32,766 nt of DNA, from positions 1-32,766 of the forward strand of contig JAIEPM010000471.1 of NCBI GenBank assembly GCA_019748395.1. Direction: 5' to 3'. Source of the stretch: Candidatus Obscuribacterales bacterium. Its GTDB lineage: Bacteria > Cyanobacteriota > Vampirovibrionia > Obscuribacterales > Obscuribacteraceae. The notes beneath the pieces were generated by a model, which was not told the origin of the DNA, made no database searches, and saw nothing but the letters and a program-made list of their open reading frames with translations. The position numbers and the translations under genes are program-made. Shown here in pieces: positions 8,593 through 16,235 of the stretch (its first letter is position 1; each line of letters starts with the position of its first letter).

Positions 8593-8609
8593 GGTCTTGG
8601 AGGTGGCAA

Positions 8610-10172
8610 ATGAAGTTCGAAAATAGAAATCGAAGCGGAGCAATTGCTCTTTTTGTTGCAGCCCTTTCAATGCTTGTGCTTTTAATCGGCTTCTTCGCTG
8701 CTGAGCTCTGGCAGGCAAATCTGGTACTTTCTCAATTGCGAAATTGTTGTGATGCAGCCAGCATGGCCGCGGCTTTGCGTCTTGTAAGTGCTCATGAAAA
8801 AAACTCGGAAGATGCCGAGAGAGCCGCTCAAGGGGAGGCTGAGAAAATATTTCGACTCTGCAGTGTAATGGGCTATCCCTTAGCAGATGCCGAGCGCCAC
8901 GACAGTCTCAGGGAACTTGGAAATTTAGCTGCCGGAAAAGCTGCATTTGCAATTCAGTTTCAGGATGAATTCGGCAATCTGAAAATTGGCGGAAAGCACA
9001 TTCATATTCAGGCTGCATTCGGAACTGCGCCGTTTTCCTCCAGGCTACTGGGGCTTGGTACCTACCTGCTAAAGGCAGAAGGACGCTCGGCTGCCGCCAA
9101 GCTGGACCTGGCGTTTTGTCTGGATAACTCACTTTCGATGGCGACAGATACTCCGATCGCTTTGATTCGCAGAGAGCTGAAGAGTTCAGGTTCGGTCGGC
9201 TATTCGACACCCCTCATATTTTCAAAAGCTTCACAGGCAAATACCTGTGGTGTAGTTGAACCGCAATATCTCGGGAATCTCAAACAGTATTCTTTTTCAC
9301 GCCCGATGCGTGGTCCGGCAGAAGCAGGAACTTTGCCCGGGCAGGACCTGAATGCAAAAGCTAATACCTTTACGGATCGTGTGGTACTTGTCGACAACAG
9401 TGAATTCTCGAATCCGCTTGTGGCGCTGGAAGCTATGAGAGGTAATCTTGAGAACAAGAATGTATTTGAATCTAGCGGTGCTAAGGATGCGCTGGCTGCC
9501 GCCGGAGTAGATGATATCCGCCCGGCTGTCGGTATGAAGCAGAAATATATGGACCTTGCAGCACCTAAAATTCAACCTTTCACTGATGCAAAATCTGAAG
9601 TCAAAGAGTTTTTTCGCTTAATGGAGAGAAATACAGATAGTCATTTCGCGCTGATCCCGTTCTCAGATGGTGCTGCAAGTGTAGAGGGGGGTAAATATGA
9701 ACAGTTCCCTGTTTATAGCGGGCTGGGCAAAAAGCAGAGCTACCCTTTCGGCAAGGTCGAACTTGCGCGTGACAATTCCAAGTTCGACAAAGTCATGACT
9801 GAAATAGATACTTATAGCCTTTATGGCGGTACGGACATTCCTGCCGCAATCAGAGAGGCAACAAAGTCGCTTAGTCAAAACGGCGGCAGTCGTTCTGATG
9901 CACGCAAAGCCATACTGCTGTTTACCGACGGTGAGCCTTACAGCAAAAAATACGCCGACCCTGCTGCTGAGTCAATTGCTGCTGCTGAGGAAGCAAAAAA
10001 ACAAGGGATCACGATTTATACAGTTGGATTTTTGCATGACGGCAGCGGTGCTAGAGCTAAAACCATTCTTCAACGGATTGCATCCGATCATAAGTCGTTC
10101 ATCGTTCAGGAAATCGAGCAACTGCATGATGTTTTTCGTTATCTGGCTCGCGAACTTGTAACTCTTGAATGA
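8610..10172 (+). CDS. TadG-like protein with a von Willebrand A domain
   Basis: A 520-residue protein. The N-terminus R-S-G-A-I-A-L-F-V-A and one membrane helix (about 11-31), followed by C-C-D-A-A-S-M-A-A-A, match the TadG/Flp-type anchor. The VWA domain begins near 168 with the metal-binding motif D-N-S-L-S (D172), continues near 322 after an insertion of about 150 residues, and shows the other metal-site elements G-G-T-D-I-P-A-A and L-L-F-T-D-G-E-P. Metal-dependent adhesion or protein binding outside the membrane is the family role. A strong GGAGGTGG (8597-8604) precedes ATG 8610. It is the centre of an operon flanked by two TadE-like genes; the downstream start follows its stop by 14 nt. 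The large insertion inside the VWA fold is unusual. Confidence 0.85.
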   Translation: MKFENRNRSGAIALFVAALSMLVLLIGFFAAELWQANLVLSQLRNCCDAASMAAALRLVSAHEKNSEDAERAAQGEAEKIFRLCSVMGYPLADAERHDSLRELGNLAAGKAAFAIQFQDEFGNLKIGGKHIHIQAAFGTAPFSSRLLGLGTYLLKAEGRSAAAKLDLAFCLDNSLSMATDTPIALIRRELKSSGSVGYSTPLIFSKASQANTCGVVEPQYLGNLKQYSFSRPMRGPAEAGTLPGQDLNAKANTFTDRVVLVDNSEFSNPLVALEAMRGNLENKNVFESSGAKDALAAAGVDDIRPAVGMKQKYMDLAAPKIQPFTDAKSEVKEFFRLMERNTDSHFALIPFSDGAASVEGGKYEQFPVYSGLGKKQSYPFGKVELARDNSKFDKVMTEIDTYSLYGGTDIPAAIREATKSLSQNGGSRSDARKAILLFTDGEPYSKKYADPAAESIAAAEEAKKQGITIYTVGFLHDGSGARAKTILQRIASDHKSFIVQEIEQLHDVFRYLARELVTLE

Positions 10173-10186
10173 GGGGGCAGAAAAAG

Positions 10187-10672
10187 ATGAAAGTGACTGC
10201 TAAATCTAGAAACTCCAGAGGCAGCATGCTTGCTGAAATGGGTACTACGATTCCGATGTTTATGACCATGGCTGCGCTCGCTCTTGATGCTATCTTCGGC
10301 TTGATGGCTCATTTTGTTTTGGATGAAACCAGTGTTGATGCTGCCAGAGCTGCAGCCTTCTCCCGAACTATGGAAGAGGCACAGCTGAGAGCTGCCACAA
10401 TTGCCAGGGCACACAGTCGACCATCAATTCTGCCTGAAGTAAATGTGCTGCAGTTCAACAACTCAGGCAAAGATCAGGCAAACCCATATCTGGTTTTAGA
10501 AACAAAGGTGAAGTACAAAATGCCTTTTGTCGTTAACTGTTTCTCTCAATCAATAACGCCGTCAAATATGGAAATGCACCGAATCTACGCCTACCCGATT
10601 CTGCCGATGAAAGTGCCGGATGATACAAGCTCCGGACCTGACGGCAATTCCGAATTCAATGACGACCTTTAA
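10187..10672 (+). CDS. TadE-like membrane-anchored protein
   Basis: About 161 residues. The start R-G-S-M-L-A-E-M-G-T-T-I-P resembles the class III prepilin/TadE entry (R-G-x-x-x-x-E-F). It leads into one membrane helix (about 19-43) and the alanine-rich T-S-V-D-A-A-R-A-A-A segment. The outer part is small and ends in an acidic tail. Two starts are possible: ATG 10169 overlaps the VWA stop by 4 nt, but ATG 10187 has GAGGGGG (10171-10177) at good spacing and is preferred. It probably pairs with the VWA-TadG protein and the other TadE-like protein in one envelope complex. Its stop codon overlaps that of the convergent dxs gene by 3 nt. Confidence 0.72.
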   Translation: MKVTAKSRNSRGSMLAEMGTTIPMFMTMAALALDAIFGLMAHFVLDETSVDAARAAAFSRTMEEAQLRAATIARAHSRPSILPEVNVLQFNNSGKDQANPYLVLETKVKYKMPFVVNCFSQSITPSNMEMHRIYAYPILPMKVPDDTSSGPDGNSEFNDDL

Positions 10673-12600
10673 GAAAGAAAGTTCAGGACTTTCTCGCTGA
10701 CTTTTGTAGAACTCAAACCGTTCAAATCTAGAAGCTTGCTTCTTGATCCATGTTCAACAAAGTGATCGGCAATACCGATGCATACGACATCTGCCAGTCT
10801 TTGCGAGGGGGTTTTCAGTTTAAGGGAGGCTGCGTATTCAAGCACTGCCGTTCCGAAGCCGCCAGTCAGGCAGCCTTCTTCCAGGGTGATCACTTTCCTG
10901 TCGGCGTTTTTCAAAATGCCGTTAAGCATTTCATGATCAAGAGGTTTAGCACTTCGTGCATTTACAACTTGAACTTTAACGCCCTGTTCGGCAAGCTCAG
11001 TTGCACTGCTCAGTGCAACATCGACCATTGATCCGAAAGCCAGAAGTACAGGACCGTCGCCTTCTACAAGTGTTTCCCACTTACTCAGATCAATTTCTTC
11101 AAGCGGCCATTCACTGTCAACATTCAGTGCTTTATCTCTGGGGAAGCGAATTGCAGCCGGACCGCTGCGTTCTTTGCAAACCGTGTAGAGCATGTTCTGA
11201 AGTTCACGTCCATCTTTGGGGGCGAAAACTCGCATATTAGGAATAGCGCGCATATAAGCAATGTCGAAAACGCCTTGATGTGTTTCGCCATCTTCCACAA
11301 GACCGCCCCGGTCAATTCCGAAAATCACCGGCAAATTCAAAATGCCGACATCATGGATAACCTGGTCCATGGCACGTTGCAAAAAGGTCGAATAAATTGA
11401 AAGAACAGGCAGCATGCCTGACTTTGCCATACCGGCAGCCATGGTTGCGGCATGTTGTTCGCAAATGGCTACATCGAAAAAACGTTCCGGGAAAACCTTT
11501 CCGAACTGAACAAGTCCGCTGCCCTCTGCGGTTGCCGGTGTGATCGCCAGCAAGTCTTCTTGCTCTTCGGCAATACGAATAAGTGTTTCTGAAAATACAT
11601 GCGAATAAGTTTTGGTTTTGGCTTTGCTTTCTTTTGCGACTTGAGCCGGTTCTACTTTTTCCGGTGTGAAGGCGCCGACACCGTGGTATTTGATTGAATC
11701 AGCTTCAGCCGGTGCGTAGCCTTTGCCCTTCTGCGTGATTACATGAACAAGCTGCGGTCCCTTGAGCTCTTTGACTCTCGAAAATGCTTCCACAACGGCT
11801 TTAACGTCGTGTCCATCCACAGGACCGGTGTAATTGATACCCAGTTTTTCAAAAACAATTCCGGGGGTTTCGATTCTGGCCTTAGCTTCTTTTTTGACTG
11901 AGGAAATGAGCTCCCAAACTCCTGCTTGCAGTCGCTCGCGCTCCAGCCCGTCTTCTATTAAATCCAGCTTTTCTTTAATATCTTTGTAGAAGAATGTCTC
12001 TTTGATTCTTTTCATGTATTGAGAGAAGCCGCCAAGGTTCTCGCTTATAGACATCTCATTATCATTGAGAACAATCACCACGTCTTTTTGAATATGGCCG
12101 AGGTGATTGAGAGCCTCAAGCGCCATGCCGCCTGTCAGTCCACCGTCGCCGATGATAGCCACGACTTTATGCTTTTGTTTTTGCTGGTCTCTGGCAATAG
12201 CCATGCCGACTGCCAGAGAAATTGACGTCGAGCTGTGTCCCGCCAGGAAAGCGTCGTGTTCACTTTCAACAGGTGTGCAAAAACCGGAAAGACCTTTGTA
12301 TTGACGCAAAGTGTTGAAGCGTTCTTTGCGTCCGGTCAACATTTTGTGAATATAGGCCTGATGCCCGACATCCCAGATTAGCTTGTCTTTCGGGGTTTCG
12401 AAAACTTTGTGCAGGGCAACCGTTATTTCAACAATCCCCAGGTTGGAAGCAAGATGACCTCCAGTTTTTGACACTGAATCAATGAGGTCGTGTCTGAGGC
12501 TGGCGCAAAGTCCCGCCAGTTCGTCGTTGCTCATCCCCTTCAACTGGCTGGGGTTGACGACTGATTCAATGTATTTTGGCAAATTTAGCAGGGTAGACAT
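10669..12600 (-). CDS. dxs: 1-deoxy-D-xylulose-5-phosphate synthase
   Basis: A 643-residue enzyme of typical family length. It condenses pyruvate and glyceraldehyde-3-phosphate to DXP, the first step of the MEP isoprenoid pathway, using thiamine diphosphate in the cytoplasm. Visible signatures: W-D-V-G-H-Q-A-Y-I-H-K near the N-terminus, the ThDP/Mg motif G-D-G-G-L-T-G-G ending in V-L-N-D-N-E-M-S-I-S, the pyrimidine-domain segment E-Q-H-A-A-T-M-A-A-G, D-R-G-G-L-V-E-D-G-E-T-H-Q-G, and the C-terminal transketolase domain with L-E-E-G-C-L-T-G-G-F-G. It is a single gene, convergent with the Tad-like operon and divergent from the HMA-like gene across about 250 nt. Confidence 0.98.
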   Translation of the reverse strand: MSTLLNLPKYIESVVNPSQLKGMSNDELAGLCASLRHDLIDSVSKTGGHLASNLGIVEITVALHKVFETPKDKLIWDVGHQAYIHKMLTGRKERFNTLRQYKGLSGFCTPVESEHDAFLAGHSSTSISLAVGMAIARDQQKQKHKVVAIIGDGGLTGGMALEALNHLGHIQKDVVIVLNDNEMSISENLGGFSQYMKRIKETFFYKDIKEKLDLIEDGLERERLQAGVWELISSVKKEAKARIETPGIVFEKLGINYTGPVDGHDVKAVVEAFSRVKELKGPQLVHVITQKGKGYAPAEADSIKYHGVGAFTPEKVEPAQVAKESKAKTKTYSHVFSETLIRIAEEQEDLLAITPATAEGSGLVQFGKVFPERFFDVAICEQHAATMAAGMAKSGMLPVLSIYSTFLQRAMDQVIHDVGILNLPVIFGIDRGGLVEDGETHQGVFDIAYMRAIPNMRVFAPKDGRELQNMLYTVCKERSGPAAIRFPRDKALNVDSEWPLEEIDLSKWETLVEGDGPVLLAFGSMVDVALSSATELAEQGVKVQVVNARSAKPLDHEMLNGILKNADRKVITLEEGCLTGGFGTAVLEYAASLKLKTPSQRLADVVCIGIADHFVEHGSRSKLLDLNGLSSTKVSEKVLNFLS

Positions 12601-12849
12601 TTTGGCTTTCGCTTTCCAGACACCTGAGCACCGATCATAGCAACCTCTGAAAGTACTTTTTCCTTATAAGAAATTGGCCTCTTCAAATGCTGCCAGGGTT
12701 CCCAAGTTGGCTCTTATTACAACTTAATGCGAGTTCTAGCAGGTTTGGAAGGAGCTTGCCTAAAATTGTTCTTGAGACAGGACTTCTTAAAACGTTGTAA
12801 GATTCGTTAAACTTGGAGCAGGGGTTCATATTCAGAGTTTTTGGCTGTC
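12601..12849. other. Divergent intergenic region
   Basis: These 249 bases separate dxs and the HMA-like gene and must hold both promoters. A weak sigma-70-like -35 (TTGAGA, near 12772) stands before GTAAGAT in the rightward direction. I find no convincing hairpin, riboswitch core or small gene here. Confidence 0.4.
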
Positions 12850-13586
12850 ATGGCAATCATTTTTCAAAAAAGCAGATCTTACTTACTGTTAACAAGCGCG
12901 CTTCTGCTTTTGCTGATTCGAGTTCAGTTTGAATTCAGGGCTGCGGCTGCTGAGACGGCAGCTCCGTCCGCGAATCCGGAAGCTGAGCAAGCGATACAAG
13001 TAGATTCCTCCGCCGCAAGCGAGTCCAAAGATGCTGCAAGTCCCTCAAGTTCGGATTCTAGTCCCTCGCAGTCTGAATCTTCGACTTCAAAGTCGGCTCT
13101 TTCGGAAGGAAGCAAGGAGCAGAATCCGGAGAGCCCGAGTCAAAACCGCTTATTAAGCGGCGTCGCAGTGTCGGATTACTGCCTGGTCAACGAATTAAAA
13201 TTGCCGGTTTTGCCGACGAGCAGCCGACTGTAGTCGTGGACGATAATTCGAATGCTTCCAAAGGAGCACAATTGCATCGAGCTCAACTGCGTTTTTCCGG
13301 CTCTATGTGTTTGAGCTGTTTGCTTGATTTTCAGGAAAAACTTGGACAAATATACGGTGTCGAGCGAGCCAGAGTGGAGCGTAGTGAGCAGGTAGCGCTC
13401 CAAACCGCCTCGCCTGTTTTAATCAATTGGGCGGACGGTCTTATTTATTACGATGCAAACAAACTCGACTTTCAGGACTTGCGTGCTTATGTTCGAACTT
13501 TAGGCTATGTGCCATATAAAGTCGTCGATAAAGAAGTATGCTCAGTTCCGGCTCTTGATCCGAAAAAGCCGATACGTTCCCAATAA
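12850..13586 (+). pseudogene. Secreted protein with HMA-like domain, interrupted by a -1 frameshift
   Basis: Two reading frames make up one apparent gene. The first (ATG 12850 to stop 13231-13233) gives a signal or anchor helix at about 10-26, then an Ala/Ser/Glu-rich low-complexity stretch. The second is open from 13062 to 13586. In it, well before its first ATG (13236), the codons read as ordinary protein (P-L-I-K-R-R-R-S-V-G-L-L-P-G-Q) and run into a heavy-metal-associated-like domain with S-M-C-L-S-C and G-V-E-R-A-R-V. The natural junction is near 13141-13146, where one extra A in the run of four would fuse the frames. I see no canonical slippery heptamer. An indel, a sequencing or assembly error, or rare recoding are all possible. 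The Cys pair suggests metal or thiol chemistry outside the cytoplasm. Confidence 0.7.
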
Positions 13587-13589
13587 TTG

Positions 13590-13617
13590 AAGGAGCCGCA
13601 TTTTCTGCGACTCCTTT
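13590..13617 (+). terminator. Intrinsic terminator after the HMA-like gene
   Basis: AAGGAGCCGCA (13590-13600) pairs with TGCGACTCCTT (13606-13616) around a TTTTC loop with a single mismatch, followed by a short T-run. It stands between two convergent genes, where a terminator is expected. Confidence 0.65.
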
Positions 13618-13635
13618 TGCTGTTTTAAGCTTTGA

Positions 13636-16086
13636 TCAAGCTCCCTGATTGAAGCTTATTTTGTAACTGTGTCCTTGATAAACAAGAATCACCTGTCTGC
13701 CGACCGAAAGATATTTTGAAATGCCTTTAACCGATCTGAGCAAATCGAAATATTCTTTGCTGCCGAAAGTGATTTCTTTGGGCTTCTCGACTTTGGAAAT
13801 ATCCATGGCTGAGTCAGTCCAGTAGCCATTTCGCAAATAGAAAGTTTTGTCTTCTACTGTTTTAATTGCGTTTGACTCTTTCTTTGCTGCATCTAGAGCA
13901 AAACTGTCTTTCATTTCGTTAAGCTCTTTGGCATTTTTCACTGCCCGCTTCCCGGATAGGGGCATGGGAGCCGTGTTGGGTGGAGCAATTTTCATTCCTT
14001 CACCGCTTGCTCCGCCGCCTCCAGCAAAAACTGTACCGAATCCTCCCGCCGCTTCCCGCATGTCTCTTACAGAGACCTCGTCGTCAAGCATCTGCACAGC
14101 TCTTGGAGCATTGAATGCCTGAGCTTTCTGTCTGACGTTCGGCGCCACTGCGTGTCGACCCATGTTCACAGTCGGCAGCATTGCTCCTGAGACCGAGCCT
14201 CTGACGGCCGATGAGCTTTGCGGGACCGGCAGGGCTCGATCGAATCTTTGCGGCTGTATTCTCTGGTTTTCGCTTGGATCTGTGACCAGATAGGATGTGT
14301 AGTTGGAAATGATGCCGTATTTTTTTGAGAGCGCTACGATTTCATCGATAATTTCGCGATTCTCGCCGTTGCTTTGTGCGACTTCCGTCAAGTGAGCAAT
14401 TCGGCGCATTGCCCAGAGTCTGGGCAAATAAGTGTGCCCAAGCTCCTGCTCATCGAATTTTAGCGGGAAGCTGTATGCTTTGGCGACACCATTTATGGTG
14501 CCGGTCATATGGCAGCTGCCGTTACCTGAGCCCTTGTATTTGCCGAGCAGCAGAACTTGCGTGCCTGCGAAAATGTCTTTGACATTGCGGGGATACATAT
14601 CCTTCACTTGCACGCCGTCAAAGCTAAGTTTGACATTGGAAAGCACCGGACTTTTGATTTTGTCGTAGAAACTCGAAAGGGCTACTTCCAGGCTTTCTTC
14701 AGGCTCGACATACTGAGCGGTGCCGTGGTTGTCGTCTGCCAGCTTGTTCAATAATTTTGTATTTACGTCATAGCCGACTCCGAAATCGAAAATGCGAATG
14801 TCCTTTTTAGCATCTATGGTTTTCAACAGTCCGGCAACGCTTGTTTCGCCTACGGTCGGTTCTCCGTCCGTCATCAGCACCATATAAGATGGTCTTTCTT
14901 TCGTGCCGCCCAGCATGCTGCTTGCTGTTTTGAGAGCGTCACCGATGTTGGTGCCGCCCACAGCTTCCATTTCATCGACAAATGCAATGGCGGCTTTTTT
15001 ATTCTCGGGGCTTGCTTGCAAAAGGCTGGTTTTGAAGGCTTCTACGTCAGTATTGAATTGAACAATTGAAAAACGATCGCTTGGATTTAAGGCGTTAACC
15101 AGATATTTCAAAGCTCGCTTGTTTTCGTCCATTCTTTTGCCGGTCATTGAGCCGGAACTGTCCGCCACAAATACAATGTCCTTGCTAATTACTTCTTTGG
15201 CTTTCATCGGCGGTGTTAGGGTCATCAGAAAATAACCGTCTTCACCCGAGTCTTTGTGAGTGAGAAGATTGGCGCTCATATCCTTGTCTGAAACGCTGTA
15301 ATAAAGCAAGAAATCTTTGTCCGGCACAACATCTTTGCCGAGATACGAAGCCACTGCTTTATGGTCTCCATCTCGTTTTGAGCTTATTAAATGGCTTGGA
15401 GACCAGATTGTGCGTAAGCCTTGCTTGCTTGCCAGTTTGACGTTGATTTTGATCTCATCGGCAGTGGCTGATTCGCCTTCGGATTTAAGCGGAAAGTTGT
15501 ATTTGATCAATCCATTTTCCGCTTTCAGAACTTGAGTATATTCCAGTTCAACCTTTTTGCTGCCGTGTGCAGGAATCGGAAAAATGCGAGCTCGGACTGT
15601 TTTGTAATCGGCATATTCGAGAAGACCCGGGTCGACCATGCGACGCACAATTTCTTCGTATTGCTGTCTGGCTTCATTTGCTTCCAGAATTTTTCCTTCC
15701 ACCGGTTTGCCATCTATATGTAGTGAAAATGAACTGAAAGTCGTATCTTCCGGCAGCGGAAATAAGTAAGTGCCTGCCAGATTGCTGTCGGTATCGTTGA
15801 AAAAGGTTTGAGTTATGTAAGTTTTTGCTACCTGATCATTAATTTCGACTTTGATATCGGCAGCCTCGAGACGAAGGCCAAAGCTGACCTGCCCTTTCAA
15901 GAGTGGGGTGGCTCTGTGGCTTGTAGAGCGCGAATGTCCGGCTGTCACGGGTCTTGTCACCGGTCTGAGCACCGGCATGCCGCCCTGAATCGGGTCTATA
16001 ACGATCATTCCGGCCGCGTTTGCGAGCGGGTTGATCAAAATGCTTGCCGCCAGGCTGAGTGCTAATGGGAGTCCCTTGCTTTTCAT
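13636..16086 (-). CDS. Secreted VIT and VWA domain protein
   Basis: About 816 residues. The start is set at ATG 16086 (minus strand) because it has GAGAGGA immediately upstream and opens a clear signal peptide, K-S-K-G-L-P-L-A-L-S-L followed by a cleavage-like A-N-A-A; the frame extends 32 codons further upstream without support. A VIT domain (about 60-190) shows the family pattern F-N-D-T-D-S-N-L-A-G-T-Y-L-F-P-L-P and A-R-Q-Q-Y-E-E-I-V. A VWA domain follows, with an intact metal site D-S-S-G-S (D309), G-G-T-N-I-G-D-A and M-T-D-G-E-P. A Gly/Ala/Pro-rich stretch lies before a C-terminal segment beginning T-F-Y-L-R-N-G-Y-W. VIT/VWA proteins resemble inter-alpha-trypsin-inhibitor heavy chains; bacterial roles are poorly defined. 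It is divergent from the CHASE2 kinase cassette. Confidence 0.9.
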   Translation of the reverse strand: MKSKGLPLALSLAASILINPLANAAGMIVIDPIQGGMPVLRPVTRPVTAGHSRSTSHRATPLLKGQVSFGLRLEAADIKVEINDQVAKTYITQTFFNDTDSNLAGTYLFPLPEDTTFSSFSLHIDGKPVEGKILEANEARQQYEEIVRRMVDPGLLEYADYKTVRARIFPIPAHGSKKVELEYTQVLKAENGLIKYNFPLKSEGESATADEIKINVKLASKQGLRTIWSPSHLISSKRDGDHKAVASYLGKDVVPDKDFLLYYSVSDKDMSANLLTHKDSGEDGYFLMTLTPPMKAKEVISKDIVFVADSSGSMTGKRMDENKRALKYLVNALNPSDRFSIVQFNTDVEAFKTSLLQASPENKKAAIAFVDEMEAVGGTNIGDALKTASSMLGGTKERPSYMVLMTDGEPTVGETSVAGLLKTIDAKKDIRIFDFGVGYDVNTKLLNKLADDNHGTAQYVEPEESLEVALSSFYDKIKSPVLSNVKLSFDGVQVKDMYPRNVKDIFAGTQVLLLGKYKGSGNGSCHMTGTINGVAKAYSFPLKFDEQELGHTYLPRLWAMRRIAHLTEVAQSNGENREIIDEIVALSKKYGIISNYTSYLVTDPSENQRIQPQRFDRALPVPQSSSAVRGSVSGAMLPTVNMGRHAVAPNVRQKAQAFNAPRAVQMLDDEVSVRDMREAAGGFGTVFAGGGGASGEGMKIAPPNTAPMPLSGKRAVKNAKELNEMKDSFALDAAKKESNAIKTVEDKTFYLRNGYWTDSAMDISKVEKPKEITFGSKEYFDLLRSVKGISKYLSVGRQVILVYQGHSYKISFNQGA

Positions 16087-16183
16087 ATCTAATCCTCTCT
16101 GGGAGAGCGCAAAGTTTTTCGGGTATATCAAGAGCCTAGATCTATGATTCCCTAAAATCGCCCGGAAAAGCGGATTTTTCACT

Positions 16184-16199
16184 CTGGGGTTTCCCCCAG
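16184..16199. repeat. Small GC hairpin in the divergent leader
   Basis: CTGGGG (16184-16189) and CCCCAG (16194-16199) pair around TTTC in the 149-nt spacer between the VIT/VWA gene and the CHASE2 kinase gene. It lies 36 nt before the kinase start, so it could sit in the kinase leader or be a protein-binding site. Confidence 0.3.
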
Positions 16200-16235
16200 T
16201 TGATCCTTTCTGGGTTAAACTGAATTGTTTGCTGC

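Noticed and set aside
13141-13147. Programmed -1 frameshift site in the HMA-like gene
   Set aside because: The local sequence TCAAAAC does not follow the X-XXY-YYZ pattern in the correct frame, so a simple indel or sequence error is more likely.
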